From positions 100,832,187 through 100,896,186 of the forward strand of contig CM061226.1 in the NCBI GenBank assembly GCA_030844895.1: DNA of 64,000 nucleotides. Reading direction: 5' to 3'. The notes below the pieces were generated by a model, which saw only the letters and a list, made by a program, of their open reading frames with translations, was not told the DNA's origin and searched no databases. Shown in pieces: positions 39,584 through 51,439 of this stretch. A program made the translations under genes and the position numbers. Every line of letters begins with the position of its first letter. Within the stretch, counting starts at the first letter, position 1. Origin of the DNA: Ambrosia x helenae (taxonomy: Eukaryota; Streptophyta; Magnoliopsida; Asterales; Asteraceae).

Positions 39584-42500
39584 TTATGTGTTTCTTCTGT
39601 CTTGAACAATCTTCCATATCTCTTTGTACATGGTGTTCTTGAGCTGGTTGTATTGATCATCAGATAGAGATCCTCTCTGTGGTTCTAGATGTTGAATTGT
39701 GAGCAGGTCTTGTGTTGACAGTTTCTTCAGATCACTGATCTTCTTGTAAGCCCTGCTTGAGAAGTCTCTTCTTGTCAACAGTACTGAGTTGTTATCAGTA
39801 AGTGACCATCTGATGATAGGGATCTTTGACTTGTTAAAGTCAGAAGAATAGGGAACCAGACTTGTCCCTTGGGTTGATGGTCCTGAGTGCTGGATGTCTT
39901 CAGTTTCAGATAGCCTCAGGTGGGATTCTCTTCCTTGTTGATGTTGTTGCATACCAGGCATCTGAACAGTTGGGAGATGGTGTTCAGTCACTACTTTGGT
40001 ATGCAGCTTTTCTTTGATTGTCTTTTGTATTTGATAAGCAAAAGTGGAAGGATCCCTGAACTGTGTTAACAGAGGTTTCTCCTCAATGTCAAAATCTGAA
40101 TGGACTATTGAGCTTCCCTCAAGTAGTACCATTTTGAAATCAGTTTTGACATTGTCCTCTGCCTTCTTCTTCTGAGCAGCAGATCTTCTAGATGCACCAG
40201 AAGTTCTAACTACTGATCTTGAAGGATCAGCAGTTTGAAACTTCTCAGGATTTGCAGCCTTGGCAGCCAAGTATTTTCTATATGTATCCATAAGTCTTTC
40301 TTCTTTCCATCTGGATACAGAGGCTTTTGAACCATATCCTTCTGCTACTAGCTCTTCTATTATCTGGGCTCTCTTGGCCTTTCCATCTTTGCTTGTGGCC
40401 ATTTTGTCTGCAAGCAGTTGTGCTCTTCTTGTCAGCTCTTGCATAGAGAGTCCTTTGAGTGTAAAGGCTTTAGTCTTGCTGTTCTTGGTAATATAAGACA
40501 CCAGTTGTTGTCTTTTATCCTGTTCAGCAATCTCATCAAGGCTAGCCTGCCTTTGTAGTTCAGCTGCATAAGCCTGAAGCTTTTCTTCATGGCTTAAGTC
40601 CAAATCATCCCTTTCTTCCAGAGATTTCCAAATCTGATCTTCTCTGGCCTTTTTGTTGGCTGCAATTAAGCTCTTCTCTAATAGTTCAGCTGATTGAGAG
40701 ATGGGAGAAGGGTTTAATACAGTCATTGTTGTAACAGATGTAGGCCTGATGGGATCAGATGTTGGTTGAATGGGAGCAGTGGTTCTGGAAGGTTCAGTGG
40801 TTTGAGGTTGGGAAGTGTTAACTTCTGATGTGCTGACAACTGCTGATGGTTTGTCAGCTACTGAAGGATTGTCTTCAGTACTTTCTGATTCTTCATCAGA
40901 AGTTTGGTCATCAGAAGTTTCTTCATTATGCCTTAGGGTATCTTCAGAACTTTGGGTCTCATCTTCTTTCTCAGCAGCTTCAATTTCTTCAATTGAGACA
41001 CCAAACTGTTTGGCCAATTTTTCTTTCCTGGCCTGATCTTTCTGATCTCTTTCAAGGAGTGCCACTCGTGCCTTTACCCTGGCTTGGAATGACTCCTTAG
41101 GTTCCCTGATCTTCTCCCCCTTTTTGGATTCATCAATTTTAACCCTTGAAGCAGAGGGTTGGGAGAAGTGTCCTTGAAGATGAGCAATCTGCTGGCTGTT
41201 GTAGTCTATTTTGTTGGACAGATCGTTCATCTTGGTTTTAATCACTCCAAATTGGTTCTTGATGGACAGCTCCAAGTCAGCTGTATATGTTTGGAAGTGA
41301 TTTCTGATGAGTGTATTCATCATGTGGTACAGGGGACCCTCTGGGCTGCATAGCTGGTTCAGGTCTATGCTTGCTTGCCCAGGGAATTGGGTAGGCATTT
41401 GCTGTGAAGGGGGTGTTTTTTGGGAGATCCTCTTGTTGTACGGAGGATGCCACTCTAGGGGTTTTAGGGATTGAGTGGGCTTTAACCTGTGCAGAGGTGA
41501 CTGGCTTCTTGAGCCTGGATACCTTTGCAACAGGACCTTCAGAAAGTGCCGTCAATTCAGTAGTTGGAGTTTGTGAAACATCATCCAAACTAATGGAATC
41601 ATCTGAATCCCTGATGTTGCCCTCAGTGAGGACTGTCTCAGTTAAATCATGAGCTGAGCCCAACTCAGTTCTCTCATGAACCTCTGTTTCTTGGTACTGA
41701 GGATTTCCTACTTCAGGCATTAAGCCTTCATCAGTAGTTGCCACATCTGAGGTCTTAGCTATGTTACTTCTGTCCTCAGATCCACCACTGGGTGGTAACT
41801 GAGTAGTAGCAGCCTCAGATGCCCCAAGAGTCTCTAAAATTGGGCTTAAAGACTCTGGTCCACCCTCATCTCTTGGGATAGGGCTAGTGATGTCCACATC
41901 CATGTCTGATGTAGTAGTTATGTCCCCTGTTTGTTGTGGTTGATGGGGACTGACATGATCAGATGGGACATTCTCTTTTAGCCCAGAGAGAAGTTTGGCA
42001 ATTTCTATTGCCTCTTGTTCAGAAATTTGTGGGGATGGTTCAGTAGTTTGGGCAATAGGTTGTTGTTCAGCAGTTTCAAAAGAAGAGTGTGTTTGATATG
42101 TTTTTCTAAGTCTTTTTCTTTTGAATTGAACAGATATGGGTGCTCTTGGTGGGGTTTGAGATGGATGAGACTGAGAGGGTGTTTCAGTCTCAACAATTTG
42201 AAGAGCAGAATGCTCAAGAGCATGTTCAGGCATCTCAACCTCCTGAACAGCTTTTCTTTTGGGTTGGTGGGTTGCAGTTTTTGTTGGCTTGGGCTTTTTG
42301 GCTTTTGGTGGTGTGGGTGTGGAAGATGTGGGCTTCAGGGGGACTTGTTGTTGTTCTCCCTGATCATCTTCTGGCCAGGCAGCCGGTTTGTTCAGTCTTG
42401 AGTATGCTTGTGATGTTAAAGGGTTTAAAGTTGAAATTTTTCCCACAAGCACCTCATTACCCAGTTCCCCTATTATGCATTGCATAATGAACCTTGGGTA

Positions 42501-43082
42501 CAACAAAAACTTTTTCTTGGTATTATTGTGATGTAACACCAACTCATGGAAAAACAGTTTTGATGCCCTGAATTTAGTTTCATTCACAATGGAATGAAAT
42601 ATTGGTTGAAAAGTGGAGGGCATCTGGTCATATGACCCTGTTTTTGGACTCAAACACATAATAATATAATGAAACAAAAGTTTGTATTTTGGTTCAAAAT
42701 ATTTTTTGAATATTGTAGCATGGGAGAGAGTACCTTGATAACCACACTCAGTCATGGTTAGATGAATATCTTTGTTAGCAACATGGTCAGGGGCAGCTAC
42801 ATCATCCAGACCCAGTCTTGTTGCTAGTGTGGCCGGTGTGATGGTCAGTTGTTTCCCTTTTATCTTTGAGTTGAGGGAAATGACCTCACCACCCATTGTA
42901 ACCGTCTCAGCATTTGCCCAGAACTCATTCAGAGTTTCAGTGTGAATTGGTGGGTTTATTGTGAGAGCAGTAAAGTATTGGGATTTGACGACAAGATCAA
43001 TGATCTCATCGTATTGGGACCAGCCTTCTTGTTTTTCAAGAAAGGCTCTTTGATTGTGTCCCTGTTTTAGAACTAGAGCCAT
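39584..43082 (-). pseudogene. Env-like (third ORF) gene of element D, one frameshift
   Basis: About 1160 codons from ATG 43082 to the stop at 39584. It is closely related to the gene of element C: the same N-terminal globular part (to about residue 230), a Pro/Ser/Thr-rich middle and a Lys/Glu-rich coiled-coil C-terminal third. It extends about 75 codons beyond the point where the element C copy breaks. An A run near 41412 has one extra base compared with element C and shifts the frame, so the protein is split into parts 43082-41277 and about 41412-39584. No transmembrane segment is evident. Function unknown. Confidence 0.75.
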
Positions 43083-43832
43083 TGTGGTTTGGGTGTTTGA
43101 TCGAACAGTGAATTTGCAGGTATAGGTTGAGAGAGTTTTGAGAGAGAAGGAGGGATATTTTTGAGTTTGAAAGGATAAGTGTGTAGAAAAGGTATTTATT
43201 AGAAGTTTTAACCGCTTGAATCTTCTTTATTAGAAGTTTAAAAACCGCCTTTGGTTAAAAATCTCTTTATCAGAGGTTTTAAACTGATTAGGTCAAACCT
43301 CTGATGATGGAAAAGTCAAATTTGCCCTTTTGACTTAAACTGCTGATGAAGGATTACTTCATCAGTAGTTCCCATTTTTCTCTTCAGCAGTTTTAACATC
43401 TGATGAGAAATGTTTTTACAAATACTTTATTCATAACTTCTGAAGTTTATTTTATCAGAAGTTACAAACTTTTTCAGAAAGTTATCCCCATACTGATGAT
43501 TTTTGTTCATCAGTAGTTTCTCTCAAACTGTTTTTGTTTTTCAGAAGTTTTGTTTCAGACTTTTGACATTTGTAAGTGGAAACCAGAAAAAAGATGGAAA
43601 AGGTTAACTTGAAATCCACCAAGGTAAACAGGATGGAATCAAGGATGGAAAAAGGAAAAAGAAAATTTTTCTTTTTGATTCCATCATGGTAAACAGGATG
43701 GAAAAAGGAAAAAATAAAATTTTGATGCATAACAGTAGTGATTGATGTAGAAGTTTGATGTAGAGTTGGGTAGAATCAAGTGTTAACTTGGATTCTAACT
43801 GATATGCAGAAAAAAAAAAAAAAAATAAACAC
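43083..43832 (-). repeat. Motif-rich spacer between pol and env-like gene of element D
   Basis: Non-coding, with the same series of AACTNCTGAWG motifs in both orientations (43195-43560) as in element C. The part at 43600-43800 repeats ggatggaa-type phrases and ends in an A run at 43808-43824. Confidence 0.75.
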
Positions 43833-46800
43833 TTACAAATTTAGCATTCCAAGCATGGATACTAACTTCTGAAATGTTGATGTGTCAAGGGGCTTAGTGA
43901 AGATGTCAGCTATCTGATTAGCTGTTGCTACATGCTTCACCTCAATCTTGCCTTTTTCATAGCAATCTCTTATGAAATGGTACCTGATCTCAATATGTTT
44001 AGTTTTTGAGAACTGTACCGGATTTTGAATGATGCTAATGGCAGATTTGCTGTCTACAAACAAAGGTGTCTTGGTCTCTTTGATTCCATAATCAAGAAGT
44101 TGATATTGGAGCCATTGTATCTGTGATGTACAACTTGCAGCTGCAATGTATTCAGCTTCAGCAGTTGAAGTTGCAACAGATGTTTGCTTCTTTGATTGCC
44201 ATGACACTAGACAGTTACCCAGGAATTGACAACCACCAGATGTTGACTTTCTTGTCATCTTACACCCTGCATAGTCACTATCTGAAAAAGCTGATAACTT
44301 GGTATTGCTTGAAGCAGGATACCAAATTCCCAGTGTTGGAGTTCCTTTCAGATATCTAAAAATTCTTTTGACTGCAATAAGGTGTGATTCCCTTGGTGCT
44401 GATTGATATCTAGCACAGACACATGTTGAAAACATAATATCTGGTCTAGAAGCAGTTAAGTATAAAAGGGAACCTATCATGCATCTGTACATGGTTTGAT
44501 CAACCTGTTTTCCTTGATCATCAGGTTCAACTTGTGTGATAGGTGTCATGGGAGTGGAACATGATTTACAGTCATTTAAAGAAAATTTGTTCAATAATTC
44601 TTTAACATATTTTGATTGATGTATAAAAGTTCCATTTGTTTGTTGTTTGATCTGCAGTCATAGAAAGTACTGCAGTTCTCCCATGGTACTCATCTCAAAT
44701 TTTGATTGCATGAGTTTCTTAAAATCATCACACAATTTTGTGTTTGTTGAACCAAAGATGATATCATCAACATAGATTTGAACAAGTAAGACATGATTTC
44801 CAACATGTTTAATAAAAAGTGTTTTATCAATGGCACCTCTTGTGAAGTTATTTTTGAGTAAAAAGGTGGAGAGTGTATCATACAAGGCTCTTGGAGCCTG
44901 TTTGAGCCCATATAGAGCTTTATCCAGTCTGTACACCCACTCAGGATGAGAAGGATCCTCAAACCCAGGTGGCTGACAGACATACACCTCCTCTTTGATT
45001 TTTCCATACAAAAATGCACTTTTCACATCCATTTGATAAACTTTAATTTTGTTGGAAATGGCATAGGCCAGAAATAACCTGATGGCCTCAAGCCTTGCAA
45101 CTGGAGCAAAGGTTTCATCATAGTCAATTCCCTCTTCTTGAGAGTACCCTTGAACTACCAGTCTTGCCTTGTTCTTGATTATCATACCAGCTTCATCTTG
45201 TTTGTTCCTGAAAACCCATCTTGTACCAATTGGTTGCTTGTTTTGAGGTAAGGGACGGATTTCCCAGACCTGTTGCTTGTTGAACTGAAGTAGTTCATCT
45301 TGCATAGCTTGCACCCAATTATTGTCTTTGAGGGCTTCCTGGTACTTCTTTGGTTCCAACTGTGAAATAAAGGCTGAGAATAGGCAAAAGTTGGAGAGCT
45401 GGTTTCTGGTCAGAACACCTGTAGCTATATCACCCATGATTTGATCAAGTGGATGATCTCTGTGTTCAATCAGTTGTTGTAAACCACTGACAGGTGTAGG
45501 TGGCTCTTGTTCTTCAAACAAACTACTGAGGTCTATGATATCTGGTTCAGCAGTTGCAGCTTCTTCAGTAGTTGCAGGTGCTGAAGCAGATGTTTGAGTT
45601 TGGTCTTCAGTATTTGTTTGATCAGAAGTTTGAAAAACTTCTGATGGTGTTGTAGTTGACTTAATGACTGTTTGAGGAGTCCATGGTGCAGGATCCTCAT
45701 CTTCAAACCTTTGATCACCATAATAAGTAGGTTTGGAAGAAGTAACAGCCTTTTCAGGTCCAAAGTGAAAGTTGTCAAGGTCAAAGAGTTCAGCAGGATG
45801 TGCTGGAATAAGAGTGTGTTTTGACTCATTGAACTTGACATTCAATGTTTCTTCTACAATCCTGGTGTGAGAATTAAAAACCTTGTAGGCTTTTCTAGTT
45901 GAAGAGTAACCAAGAAAGTAACCTGAGTCAACTTTGGCAGCAAACTTTGAAATAGATTCCTTGATGTTCAAGATGAAACATTGACACCCAAAAGCCCTGA
46001 AAAAGGAGATAAGGGGCTTCATGCCATGAAGAACTTCATAGGCAGTCTTGGAATGTCTCTTGACCACAAGAACTCTATTCTGAACATAACATGCTGTGTT
46101 AACTGCTTCTGCCCAAAAGTACAATGGCAGTCCAGAATCAGCTAACATTGTTCTTGCTCCTTCTATCAATGTTCTGTTCTTCCTTTCTACTACACCATTT
46201 TGTTCAGGAGTTCTGGGAACACTGTATTGTCTAATAATCCCTTTAGACAAACAGAATTCATCCAGAGTTTTGTTCCTGAACTCTGTCCCATTGTCACTTC
46301 TAATTGTTTTGACAGATAGAGAATATTGTTTCTCTACTTGTAGAATGAAGAACTTGATGATTTCAGCAGCCTCATCCTTGGAAAATAAGAAGAATACCCA
46401 TGTGAATCTTGAGTAGTCATCAATGATGACTAAGCAGTACTTCTTTTTACCAAGGCTCATGATCTTGACAGGCCAAATAAGTCCATATGGAGTAGTTGAA
46501 GACATGCAGTTGTTTTTGATTCTTCAATAGACTTATAGGAGGACTTATGCTGTTTTCCCTTTAAACAGGATACACAGTGTTCTTGACACTGGTATACTTT
46601 CAAAGGTAGACCTCTGACCAAGCCCATTTTTGTGACTTTATTTATGGTTTTAAAGTTCACATGGCCAAGTCTCCTGTGCCAGAGATCTGTTTCTGAAGTT
46701 GATGCCCTTGAGAAGAAACAGGCAGTGTTGTTCAATACTTTGTCTTTCTCAATGTCCACTGCATAGACATTGCCACATCTTTTGGCAATCAGCAAAGTAT

Positions 46801-47134
46801 GATCTTCTATAATCTTCTCAATCAACTTCTGGCCTTCTGGTGAGATGATCTTGCAAGCTGTCTTTGTGAAAAAGGAAGAATATCCTTTATCACACATTTG
46901 TGACACACTCAGCAAGTTGTATTCAAGGTTTTCCACCAGATTGACCTTGTCAAACTGTATTTTGCCAGAGGAGACATTGCCATGTCCTAGCACATATCCC
47001 TTAGCATTGTTCCCAAAGGATACAGATCCTTCTCTTTGGCTGATAAAGTTGTTTATCAGGTATCTGCATCCAGTCATGTGCATAGAGCCTCCACTATCAA
47101 CATACCATATGCTGTTTAAGCCCCTGGAAACTCT
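43833..47134 (-). pseudogene. Pol of element D (PR-INT-RT-RNase H), broken
   Basis: It begins without an ATG at about 47134. Protease motif YVDSGGS; GAG-pre-integrase part LWHRRLGHVN with CxxC and H motifs; integrase DDYSRFTW, SDNGTEF and EQNGVVERKNR; RT FAPVARLEA and YVDDIIFG (near 44770); RNase H YAGCKMTRKSTSGG, EAEYIAAA and DSKSAI. It ends at the TAA near 43833. A base is missing near 46475, between the pre-integrase part and the integrase core, and TGA replaces Gly at 44660-44658 just after YVDD. Gag and pol are in different frames, and both frames have stops right at the boundary, so a frameshift upstream or splicing is needed (see the 77-nt intron candidate). Confidence 0.9.
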
Positions 47135-47211
47135 CTGCACATAAAAGCAAATTAGTTAGATTTGGAAACCCAAGCCTGTTTGGCTTTGGGTTTGCTCTTG
47201 AGAACAGTTAC
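47135..47211 (-). other. Candidate 77-nt gag-pol intron of element D
   Basis: Donor ACT|GTAACT at 47211. Near the end come CTAAC and a T-rich stretch, then acceptor TGTGCAG at 47135. Removing it drops the gag stop and joins the gag frame to the pol frame without a break. The same sites at the same spacing exist in element C (51363-51439). The donor context is not ideal, so this is a proposal. Confidence 0.45.
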
Positions 47212-49728
47212 AGTTTGTTCTTGACCAGGTTGAGAAATCCATGTCTTTTTGGCAATGGATTTTTCATGAAGAACCATGGTGGTATTCTTTTTAGGACCAC
47301 CATCAACCTTGGTCATCAGTAGTTCTACCATGTTCTTTAGGTTTTGAATCTCAGCAGTTTGTGAAACTGCTGATGATTCTGGTCTAACTACTGACAAGGA
47401 ATTTTGAGAAAAAGATTTTGGTTGAGATTTTATCTTTTTCTGAGAAAAGGTGTTTTCAGGTTGTTGTTTCTTGGGTTTAAAGACTTTTTCATAATCATTT
47501 CTGATTTGATTTCCCACAACCTGTTGTTTAAATTTTTGATTGAACTGAATTCCTTTTCTGTATCTACAAAATTCAGTTTTGTGGTTGAACAGGCCACAAA
47601 TTTCACATTCTTTTGCCTTAAGTTTTTGATCAGAAGGCAAATTTCTGACAGTTGTGAAAAGATTTTGCTCATCAGTAGTTTTCAGGGTCTCAACTCCTGA
47701 AGTAGATGAAACTACTGATGGCTTGTTGTCAGTTTTTGTAAATACTTCTGAAGTACTTTCTTTAAAAATGCCAGGATTTCTGTTTAGAAAGTTTTCATGG
47801 AAAGATGTGCATTCTTTCCCTTCAGAAGTTTCATTTGAAACAATTCTTCTCCCATCTTCAGTAGTTTTGGGAGAAAAATCTGTTGGTGTTTCAACATGAT
47901 GGTATCCTATGCCAAACTTAACATTTGAAGCACTTTGTTTGTTTAGCAGTAGTTGATACCCCCTACAAGATTCCACCCATTTTTCACAAGTGATCCTGGT
48001 GTCAGCAAGCTCTTGTCTGACATCTCCCAGGTCATTTAGCATCATTTTGATTTGTGCTTGGGTTTCAATAGCAGAGTCAGTTAATTTAGAAACCTCTTTT
48101 GTTTTAGCACACAGTTTTCTTTCTAAATCACATTTTATCTGTGTGTATTTTCTTTCTAAATCATTGGCTTTGCCTTGTAGGTGCACGTTTGTCTCTCTTA
48201 TGAGAGCAAAAGTTTCTTTGCAAGAGTTTGAACAAAGTTTTGTCAAAGATTCTTTTGATACCTGAGACAATGCAGATTTTGAGGTACAGCCTTCAAATGC
48301 CATTAAGGCAAAGTTCTTTCTGCCATTGTCTGGTTCTCCCCAGTTGATGTCAAACACTTTGTTGTCTGCATCAGGATTGCACTCTGTGGTGTCATAAGGG
48401 AGACTGCTCCAGTCAACATACCCCGAGGTAAAGAGACTTTGTTGAGGGGGTTGTTGAGGCTGTGGAGGAAGTTGAGCAGCTGGAAAGGGAGGGATTGATT
48501 GTTGGCTCTGCATCTGTTGAGCAGGCATTTGAACATATTGTACTTGAGGCATATATTGCTGTTGAGGAGCTTGTGCCTGTACAAAATGAGCACTCCCTTG
48601 AGTTCCATTGTTCCTATTATAATTGGGGTTATAGTTATTTCCAGATTGTGATTGGTTAAAGCTAGAGCTTCTACATTCTCTAGCAAAGTGTCCCAACTTC
48701 TGACACTTGTGACATCTCAGTTTAGATTTGTCAAAACCAATTTTTGTATTACTGGTCAATCCTGGAAATTTCCTTCCTGACCTTTTATAAAACTTGTTAG
48801 TTTTAATGCTTAGCATGGCCAGTTGGTGTAATATGTCCATTTCCTCTAAGTCATCACTGCTAAAATTTTTCAAATCATCCATGATAAAACATAGATTATC
48901 AGCAGTTTGACTTTGGTCATCATTGTCATAACCTGGGAAAGATCTTTCTGATGAGATCCCAGTAGTTATGTCAATATTGTCATAAGATCCATAGGAACAA
49001 GTTGGTGAATCTTGTCCCAAAAGTGTTGTACTACCTGGTAGGTAGTCATCAGCAGTTTTACCAGAAGTTTGTAATTTCTTCTTTTGATCGATTTCTCTCT
49101 CAAAAGTAAGTAATCTCCCATGGAGTTTTGTAAGAGTGAGGGAGCTAAAATCTGGTGAGGATCTTAAGACAATGGAGTAAGTTTCCCATTTGTCAGGTAG
49201 AGACCTTAAAAATCTATGTAACATAGATACTGTTGTATAGGTCTGACCATTTAACTTTAGCTCAGAGATTAATGAGGAAAATCTTTCAAATTGTTGTGTC
49301 AAAGTTTCCCCATTAATATAAGCAAATGTTTCATATTGTTGAGCCAAAATTTCTCTGGTGTTGGCAATCACCTCTTCAGTTCCTCCAAACTGTTCTTTAA
49401 GACAGTCCCAAAGTTCTTTGGCACTTTCACAATGTAAAAGGCCAGAGTATATTTCATTTGGGAGAGCCATTGCCAACATAGAGAATGCCTTAGCATCTAG
49501 CTCAAGTTTTAGGAAATCCTCATCTGTATAGTCTTTGGGATCCTTAGGAATCCCTTCTTTAGTTTCAAGATTTATGTTTACTGGTTTGTGTGGACCATAT
49601 ATCACAGATCTCCAACAACCTGTGTTGGTTTGTGACAAGGTATGTGCCATTCTCTTCTGCCATATATTGTACTCATTTCTCACAAGCATGGCAGGTTTGG
49701 TGGCAGAACCAGTATTATGTGGATCCAT
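47152..49728 (-). CDS. Gag of element D
   Basis: 858 codons from ATG 49728 (MDPHNTGS), unbroken. The N-terminal part carries the copia gag domain (NEYNIWQKRM, AKELWDCL, LTQQFERFSSL, LPDKWE). There is a first zinc knuckle CHKCQKLGHFAREC (CX2CX4HX4C, near residue 340), a Gln/Pro-rich stretch, and a predicted coiled coil (about 500-600). A second CX2CX4HX4C knuckle, CEICGLFNHKTEFC, lies near residue 710, ahead of a Lys/Gln-rich tail. Gag forms the particle and binds the RNA; two knuckles is more than most copia elements have. A start ATG a few hundred bases after the primer site fits the usual leader. Confidence 0.9.
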   Translation of the reverse strand: MDPHNTGSATKPAMLVRNEYNIWQKRMAHTLSQTNTGCWRSVIYGPHKPVNINLETKEGIPKDPKDYTDEDFLKLELDAKAFSMLAMALPNEIYSGLLHCESAKELWDCLKEQFGGTEEVIANTREILAQQYETFAYINGETLTQQFERFSSLISELKLNGQTYTTVSMLHRFLRSLPDKWETYSIVLRSSPDFSSLTLTKLHGRLLTFEREIDQKKKLQTSGKTADDYLPGSTTLLGQDSPTCSYGSYDNIDITTGISSERSFPGYDNDDQSQTADNLCFIMDDLKNFSSDDLEEMDILHQLAMLSIKTNKFYKRSGRKFPGLTSNTKIGFDKSKLRCHKCQKLGHFARECRSSSFNQSQSGNNYNPNYNRNNGTQGSAHFVQAQAPQQQYMPQVQYVQMPAQQMQSQQSIPPFPAAQLPPQPQQPPQQSLFTSGYVDWSSLPYDTTECNPDADNKVFDINWGEPDNGRKNFALMAFEGCTSKSALSQVSKESLTKLCSNSCKETFALIRETNVHLQGKANDLERKYTQIKCDLERKLCAKTKEVSKLTDSAIETQAQIKMMLNDLGDVRQELADTRITCEKWVESCRGYQLLLNKQSASNVKFGIGYHHVETPTDFSPKTTEDGRRIVSNETSEGKECTSFHENFLNRNPGIFKESTSEVFTKTDNKPSVVSSTSGVETLKTTDEQNLFTTVRNLPSDQKLKAKECEICGLFNHKTEFCRYRKGIQFNQKFKQQVVGNQIRNDYEKVFKPKKQQPENTFSQKKIKSQPKSFSQNSLSVVRPESSAVSQTAEIQNLKNMVELLMTKVDGGPKKNTTMVLHEKSIAKKTWISQPGQEQTVTVLKSKPKAKQAWVSKSN

Positions 49729-49875
49729 TTTTAAAGAGTATAGATTTGTCTGATGACTCTTTTAAGTGATGGATATTGATAAAAAGTGAACTTTTGATCT
49801 TTTTATTGAATATCAATAAGAGCTTTGTGTCTGATTCTCAATTTGTTAGATTGATATGTGATCAGATAAACCAAG

Positions 49876-49887
49876 GCTCTGATACCA
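49876..49887 (-). other. Primer binding site of element D, initiator tRNA-Met type
   Basis: Minus strand TGGTATCAGAGC two bases after the 5' LTR, the standard complement of the 3' end of plant initiator tRNA-Met used by copia elements. Confidence 0.88.
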
Positions 49888-49889
49888 AT

Positions 49890-50607
49890 TGTTGGATCAG
49901 TTTGCTCTTGTTTGCTAAGTAAGAACTTGCTATCTTGACACTGAAGTGTTTAGCAAGTCCTTGTAAATCAGATTATAAGCACAGCGGAATGTTATAAGTT
50001 AAAGCAACACTTTTTATGCAAAGGCAGAGTTATAACTCCCCCTTGATGTTTGAAACTAATAAATGACAAAGTATTTATTATGAATCTAAGTTGTAAATGA
50101 GAATTAGATACTTAGAGAGATTCACAATAAATACAGAAATGGAATATAACAATGAGAGTGTTTGAAGGATTTTTCTGTTGAAAATCAATGTCTAAAATAG
50201 AAGGTTGAAGCCTCCTATTTATAGACGATTACATGCATGTATCTTGCCTAAAAAGCAAGCACAGAAACTCCAGTGACAAGTTGCACAAGTTGCAACATTG
50301 AAAGAAACAAATAAAGCTAAAAGTAATATTAAACAATAAACTACTGATGCAAAAAGGCGGTGGGAAATATCTTCTGCTAAGTGCTGATGAAGGACAACTA
50401 CTGAAGAGTAGTTTTGTCTTCAGTACTTCTGAAGTGAACTTGTCTGGTTTGGACTTCAGAACTTCTGCAACTTCAGCACTTCTTCATATCTTCTAATCAG
50501 CAGTTTCTTGTCTTCTCTTCAGTACTTCTATACTTAGCCAAAAATGACAGAAGTGAATTAGACTAAGGTTTACAAAAGTGGTTTCACCAATCCTCTTTGT
50601 CCTAACA
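49890..50607 (-). repeat. 5' LTR of element D (718 bp)
   Basis: Same length as the 3' LTR and, read line by line, the same sequence. Minus-strand TATA box TATAAATA at 50216-50223. It drives transcription of gag-pol leftward. Motifs such as AACTACTGAAGAGTAGTT and CTTCAGTACTTCTGAAG crowd its right third. Confidence 0.95.
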
Positions 50608-51362
50608 GAAAATAAGAAGAATACCCATGTAAATCTTGAGTAGTCATCAATGATGACTAGGCAGTACTTCTTTTTACCAAGGCTCATGATCTTTACAGGC
50701 CCAAATAAGTCCATATGGAGTAGTTGAAGACATGCAGTTGTTTTTGATTCTTCAATAGACTTATAGGAGGACTTATGCTGTTTACCCTTTAAACAGGATA
50801 CACAGTGTTCTTGACACTGGTATACTTTTAAGGGTAGACCTCTGACCAAGCCCATTTTTGTGACTTTATTTATGGTTTTAAAGTTCACATGGCCAAGTCT
50901 CCTGTGCCAGAGATCAGTTTCTGAAGTTGATGCCCTTGAGAAGAAACAGACAGTGTTGTTCAGTACTCTGTCTTTTTCAATGTCCACTGCATAGACATTG
51001 CCACATCTTTTGGCAATTAACAAAGTATGATCTTCAATGATCTTCTCTATCAACTTCTGGCCTTCTGGTGATATGATCTTGCATGCTGTCTTTGTGAAAA
51101 AGGAAGAATATCCTTTATCACACATTTGTGACACACTAAGCAAGTTGTACTCAAGGTTTTCAACCAGATTGACCTTGTCAAACTGTATTTTGCCAGAGGA
51201 GCCATTGCCATGTCCTAGCACATATCCCTTAGCATTGTTCCCAAAGGACACAGATCCATCTCTTTGACTGATAAAATTGTTTATCAGGTATCTGCATCCT
51301 GTCATGTGCATTGAGCCTCCACTGTCTACATACCAAATGCTATTCAAGCCTCTGGAAACTCT
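50608..51362 (-). pseudogene. Pol of element C, first part (protease, pre-integrase, start of integrase)
   Basis: YVDSGGS protease motif, LWHRRLGHVN pre-integrase part and the start of the integrase core (DDYSRFTW). It is cut by element D at 50607/50608; the frame would resume at 38824. At the place where element D has lost a base (46475), this copy has the full codon, which confirms that lesion. The gag-pol boundary has the same out-of-frame arrangement as element D. Confidence 0.88.
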
Positions 51363-51439
51363 CTGCACAATATAGCAAATTAGTTAGATTTAGGAACCCA
51401 AGCCAGTTTGGCTTTGGGTTTGCTCTTGAGAACATTTAC
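51363..51439 (-). other. Candidate 77-nt gag-pol intron of element C
   Basis: Donor ACT|GTAAAT at 51439, CTAAC, acceptor TTGTGCAG at 51363. Length, phase and positions equal those in element D, although other sites in the segment differ. Confidence 0.45.

Larger units (their letters stand above)
38825..50607 (-). mobile_element. Element D: complete SIRE/Sirevirus-type copia element (11.8 kb), very recent
   Basis: Two 718-bp LTRs that I read as identical, a target duplication gaaaa (38820-38824 and 50608-50612), a tRNA-Met-type primer site, gag, pol, an env-like gene and a polypurine tract. It is inserted in the integrase region of element C, in the same orientation. Despite its youth it has three lesions: a lost base in integrase near 46475, TGA in RT at 44658-44660 and an extra base near 41412 in the env-like gene. 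Confidence 0.95.

Noticed and set aside
38825..50607. Identical LTRs of element D as an assembly duplication
   Set aside because: The 5-bp duplication, primer site, polypurine tract and correct orientation at both junctions are those of a real insertion, though long reads would settle it.
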